Shown piece after piece: positions 6,115 through 8,322 of a stretch of 8,322 bases of DNA. How positions within the stretch are numbered: the stretch's first letter is position 1; every line of letters starts with the position of its first letter. Source of the stretch: Pseudomonadota bacterium (lineage in GTDB: Bacteria; Pseudomonadota; Gammaproteobacteria; Steroidobacterales; Steroidobacteraceae); assembly GCA_021820785.1 (NCBI GenBank), contig JAKADE010000102.1, positions 1-8,322 of the forward strand. The letters run 5' to 3'. A program made the position numbers and the translations under genes. The notes under the pieces are model-generated. The model did not search any database. It had not been told where the DNA came from and was given only the letters and a program-made list of their open reading frames with translations.

Positions 6115-7611
6115 ATGACGCTCCGAACCGATGGCCGTTTCATCGAGACGCGCCTGAAAGACCTCAATCTCCAGCGGGGGAGTGAAGAAGTCCTCCGGGG
6201 CGTGAACTGGACGGTCCGTCCCGGGGAACGCTGGGTGCTGGCAGGCGCCAACGGCGCGGGCAAGACGCAGCTGCTGAAGGTGTTGGCTGGCGCGGTGTGG
6301 CCGACGCCAGACGGTGCGGACGTTCGGCAGTACCGCTGGCGTGGCGAGGTGTGGCACACGCCGCAGCAGCTCATCGCCGAGATTGCCTATCTGGGCCCCG
6401 AACGGCAGGACAAGTACGAGCGCTACGGCTGGAATTACACGGTCGAGCAGGTGGTCGGCACCGGCATTCATCGCACCGACATCCCGCTCGATCCGCTGGA
6501 TGCGGATGCACGGCGGCGGGTTGCCGCACTGCTGCGTCGGCTGCGGATCACCTCCCTGGCGGCGCGCCGTTTCCTGACTCTCTCTTACGGCGAACGGCGT
6601 CTGGTGCTGCTCGCCCGCGCGCTCGCGGCCCGGCCGCGCCTGCTGCTGCTCGATGAGCTGCTCAACGGACTCGATACGCTCAATCGGTCGCGCGCCCTGC
6701 GCTGGCTCGAGAGCACTGCCGGCACCGCGCGGCCCTGGGTGCTCTCAGTGCACCGGGCCGAGGACGTGCCGGCGGCGGCCACACACGTTCTGATCCTCGA
6801 TCAGGGCCGGGTCGGCTATCGCGGAGCACGACGGCGCGCACCGCTGCGGCGCTGGCTGTCGGCGGGCGCGCCGGGTGACTCTGCGGTGCCGCTCCCGAGA
6901 CGCTCGCGCAGCGTCGGGGCGGTATTGGTCGAGCTGCAGGGGGCCAACGTTCATCTCGATGAACACGTCGCGCTGCGCGATCTGACGTTCGCGGTACGCG
7001 CCGGGGAGTGTTGGGTCGTACACGGCCGCAACGGGTCGGGTAAGACCACGCTGTTGCGTACGTTGTACGGCGATTACGGCGTCGCGGTGGGCGGGCGCAT
7101 CGTGCGCCGGGGAGTCGAGCCGGGCGTCCCGCTCGAGACCTTCCGGCGGCGCGTGGCACTGGTAGCGCCGCATCTGCAGGCGGATCACCCTGTGCATCTG
7201 AGCGTGGCGGAAGTCGTGCAGTCGGGCCGGTATGCGAGCATCGGGCTGAACGATGCGCCGCGCCGGGCCGATGTGGCCGCCGCAAGGCGCGCCATGCGTG
7301 AATTCGACGTGTTGCCGTACGCGCAGCGTACGCTGCGCGAGCTGTCCTACGGCCAGCTGCGTCGGGTGCTGTTCGCCCGCGCCTGGGTGGCCCGGCCGCG
7401 CCTGCTGCTGCTCGACGAGCCCTTCGCCGGGCTCGATCCACCGACACAGCAGGCGCTGCAGGGGCGAATCGAGCGCCGCGTGGCCGACGGCGCGGCCGTC
7501 GTCATCGTCGTGCACCGGCGCACAGAGTGGCCGCGGTGCGCGACGCACGAACTGCACCTGGCGGACGGGGCGCTGCGTTACGCCGGACCGGTGCGGCTCA
7601 ATCGAGGGTGA
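6115..7611 (+). CDS. Tandem double-ABC ATPase, ModF-like
   Basis: This 498-residue soluble protein carries two complete ABC nucleotide-binding domains. Domain 1: Walker A GANGAGKT (44-51), signature LSYGE (157-160 region), Walker B RLLLLDE (175-181, catalytic Glu 181) and H-loop His 213. Domain 2: Walker A GRNGSGKT (304-311), signature LSYGQ (410-414), Walker B LLLLDEP (430-436, Glu 435) and His 467. Length and architecture match E. coli ModF/PhrA (490 residues), a cytosolic double ATPase linked to molybdate genes. There are no membrane segments and no permease gene nearby, and the long linker typical of ABC-F ribosome factors is not obvious. Oddities: domain 1 has DELLNGLD where DEP is usual, and between Walker A and the signature it carries an extra segment (about 95-130, PERQDKYERYGWNY). 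No Shine-Dalgarno is evident before the ATG, which lies inside the palindrome 6111-6120. The ModF assignment is by architecture; no molybdate context is visible. Confidence 0.88.
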   Translation: MTLRTDGRFIETRLKDLNLQRGSEEVLRGVNWTVRPGERWVLAGANGAGKTQLLKVLAGAVWPTPDGADVRQYRWRGEVWHTPQQLIAEIAYLGPERQDKYERYGWNYTVEQVVGTGIHRTDIPLDPLDADARRRVAALLRRLRITSLAARRFLTLSYGERRLVLLARALAARPRLLLLDELLNGLDTLNRSRALRWLESTAGTARPWVLSVHRAEDVPAAATHVLILDQGRVGYRGARRRAPLRRWLSAGAPGDSAVPLPRRSRSVGAVLVELQGANVHLDEHVALRDLTFAVRAGECWVVHGRNGSGKTTLLRTLYGDYGVAVGGRIVRRGVEPGVPLETFRRRVALVAPHLQADHPVHLSVAEVVQSGRYASIGLNDAPRRADVAAARRAMREFDVLPYAQRTLRELSYGQLRRVLFARAWVARPRLLLLDEPFAGLDPPTQQALQGRIERRVADGAAVVIVVHRRTEWPRCATHELHLADGALRYAGPVRLNRG

Positions 7612-8322
7612 TCTCGGTCTGGAAGACGGAAACCGCCTGGCCGATGATCCAGACGGCCGACACCGTGCCGCCGTTCATCTCCAGCTCGATCTGCACCCGT
7701 CCCGGTCGATGCAGCCAGCGGCCTTGCACGCCGGTGAAGGCCGCCGTGCGCCGGTCATGCTCCATCAGCCCGTGGTGCACCAGGTACACCCCGAGCAGGC
7801 CGTGAGCGTTGCCGCTGACCGGATCCTCGCCGATGCCAAGCGCCGGCGCGAACATGCGTGATTCCGTGAAATGGTCGCTCGAGTGCGGCGTCAGCGCGAA
7901 CACGAAGTAGCCCGGTGCACCGATCTGCGCCGAGAGCGTCGTCAGGCGCGTCATGTCCGGCTTGAGGTGATTGAGCGCCTCGGCGCTGCGCACTCCGATC
8001 AGCAACCGCGGGCTGCTCGTGCCGGCGATGCGCAGCGGACAGCGCGGGTCCAGATCATCGGTGGCCAGCGCCAGCGCATCGAGCACGGCGAGGCGCTCGC
8101 GGTCGTTCAATTCCCGGCCGAGCGGCGGGGGGCTCTGGCGGATCGCAATGCGCCGCTCCGGCCCGCTGCCACGCACCTCGACGTCGACGATGGCGGCCCG
8201 GGATTTCTGCCGCAGGCGCGTCGGCGCGCCGCTGCGGGCGGCGAGGACATGCTGCGCGGCGACCGTGGCATGGCCGACGAAGCCGGCCTCGGTGCGCGGC
8301 GTGAAGAAACGCATGCGCACAT
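7598..8322 (-). CDS. PhzF-family isomerase/epimerase (N-terminus outside window)
   Basis: The frame is open to the right edge, giving about 241 C-terminal residues of a family usually near 280-300. PhzF-type proteins have two similar halves that form a diaminopimelate-epimerase-like fold; PhzF itself isomerises a phenazine precursor, but most homologues have unknown substrates. Visible marks are RMRFFTPRTEAGFVGHATVAA (the His of GHAT corresponds to active-site His74 of PhzF) and FAPALGIGEDPVSGNAHG (Asp corresponds to Asp208). The catalytic Glu45 equivalent would lie in the missing N-terminal part. A GTG at 8320 and ATG at 8314 exist but would start inside the first conserved strand, so the true start is beyond the window. 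The gene converges on the ABC ATPase and their coding ends overlap by 14 bases. No other phenazine genes are present, so a phenazine role is not implied. Confidence 0.9.
   Translation of the reverse strand, partial: VRMRFFTPRTEAGFVGHATVAAQHVLAARSGAPTRLRQKSRAAIVDVEVRGSGPERRIAIRQSPPPLGRELNDRERLAVLDALALATDDLDPRCPLRIAGTSSPRLLIGVRSAEALNHLKPDMTRLTTLSAQIGAPGYFVFALTPHSSDHFTESRMFAPALGIGEDPVSGNAHGLLGVYLVHHGLMEHDRRTAAFTGVQGRWLHRPGRVQIELEMNGGTVSAVWIIGQAVSVFQTEITLD

Noticed and set aside
5935..6471. Upstream extension of the barrel protein to a start near 6471
   Set aside because: The added 179 residues would precede the signal peptide, have no domain character and overlap 357 bases of the ABC ATPase gene on the other strand.
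8318..8320. GTG at 8320 as the start of the PhzF-family gene
   Set aside because: It would begin right at the conserved FTP...GHAT strand and remove the N-terminal strand with the catalytic Glu; the frame stays open to the window edge.

Overview
The window is very GC-rich, densely packed proteobacterial chromosome. It encodes outer-membrane and periplasmic proteins, a membrane diguanylate cyclase and an ArnT-type membrane glycosyltransferase. Long antisense open frames are everywhere, as expected at this base composition. A high-GC gamma- or betaproteobacterium fits best, but there is no rRNA or other marker to place it further. I see no mobile elements, tRNAs, rRNAs or CRISPR arrays.

Layout. 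1-527 (-): N-terminal part of a phosphate acetyltransferase/butyryltransferase-family enzyme that runs off the left edge. 528-790: non-coding gap with two short perfect inverted repeats. 791-5934 (-): four genes read in the order outer-membrane beta-barrel protein, small PstS-like periplasmic binding protein, membrane PAS-GGDEF diguanylate cyclase, GT39/ArnT-like glycosyltransferase. The first three are tightly coupled, with a 4-base gap and then a 20-base overlap. The fourth follows after a 42-base gap that contains a 7-bp stem-loop. 5935-6114: divergent regulatory region with several palindromes. 6115-7611 (+): tandem double-ABC ATPase resembling ModF. 7598-8322 (-): PhzF-family isomerase, cut at its N-terminus by the right edge, convergent with the ABC gene and overlapping it by 14 bases.

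The most interesting unit is the barrel/PstS-like/diguanylate cyclase trio. It has the same kinds of parts as the YfiB-YfiN-YfiR (TpbB) envelope-to-c-di-GMP pathway: an outer-membrane protein, a small periplasmic protein and an inner-membrane GGDEF protein with a periplasmic sensor loop. The periplasmic partner here is a one-lobe PstS-like protein rather than YfiR, and the outer-membrane partner is a porin-like barrel rather than an OmpA-type lipoprotein. I infer an envelope-sensing c-di-GMP module. The glycosyltransferase downstream may be a co-expressed output or simply a neighbour. The flanking genes (acetyltransferase, ABC ATPase, PhzF) look like ordinary metabolic or housekeeping accessories.
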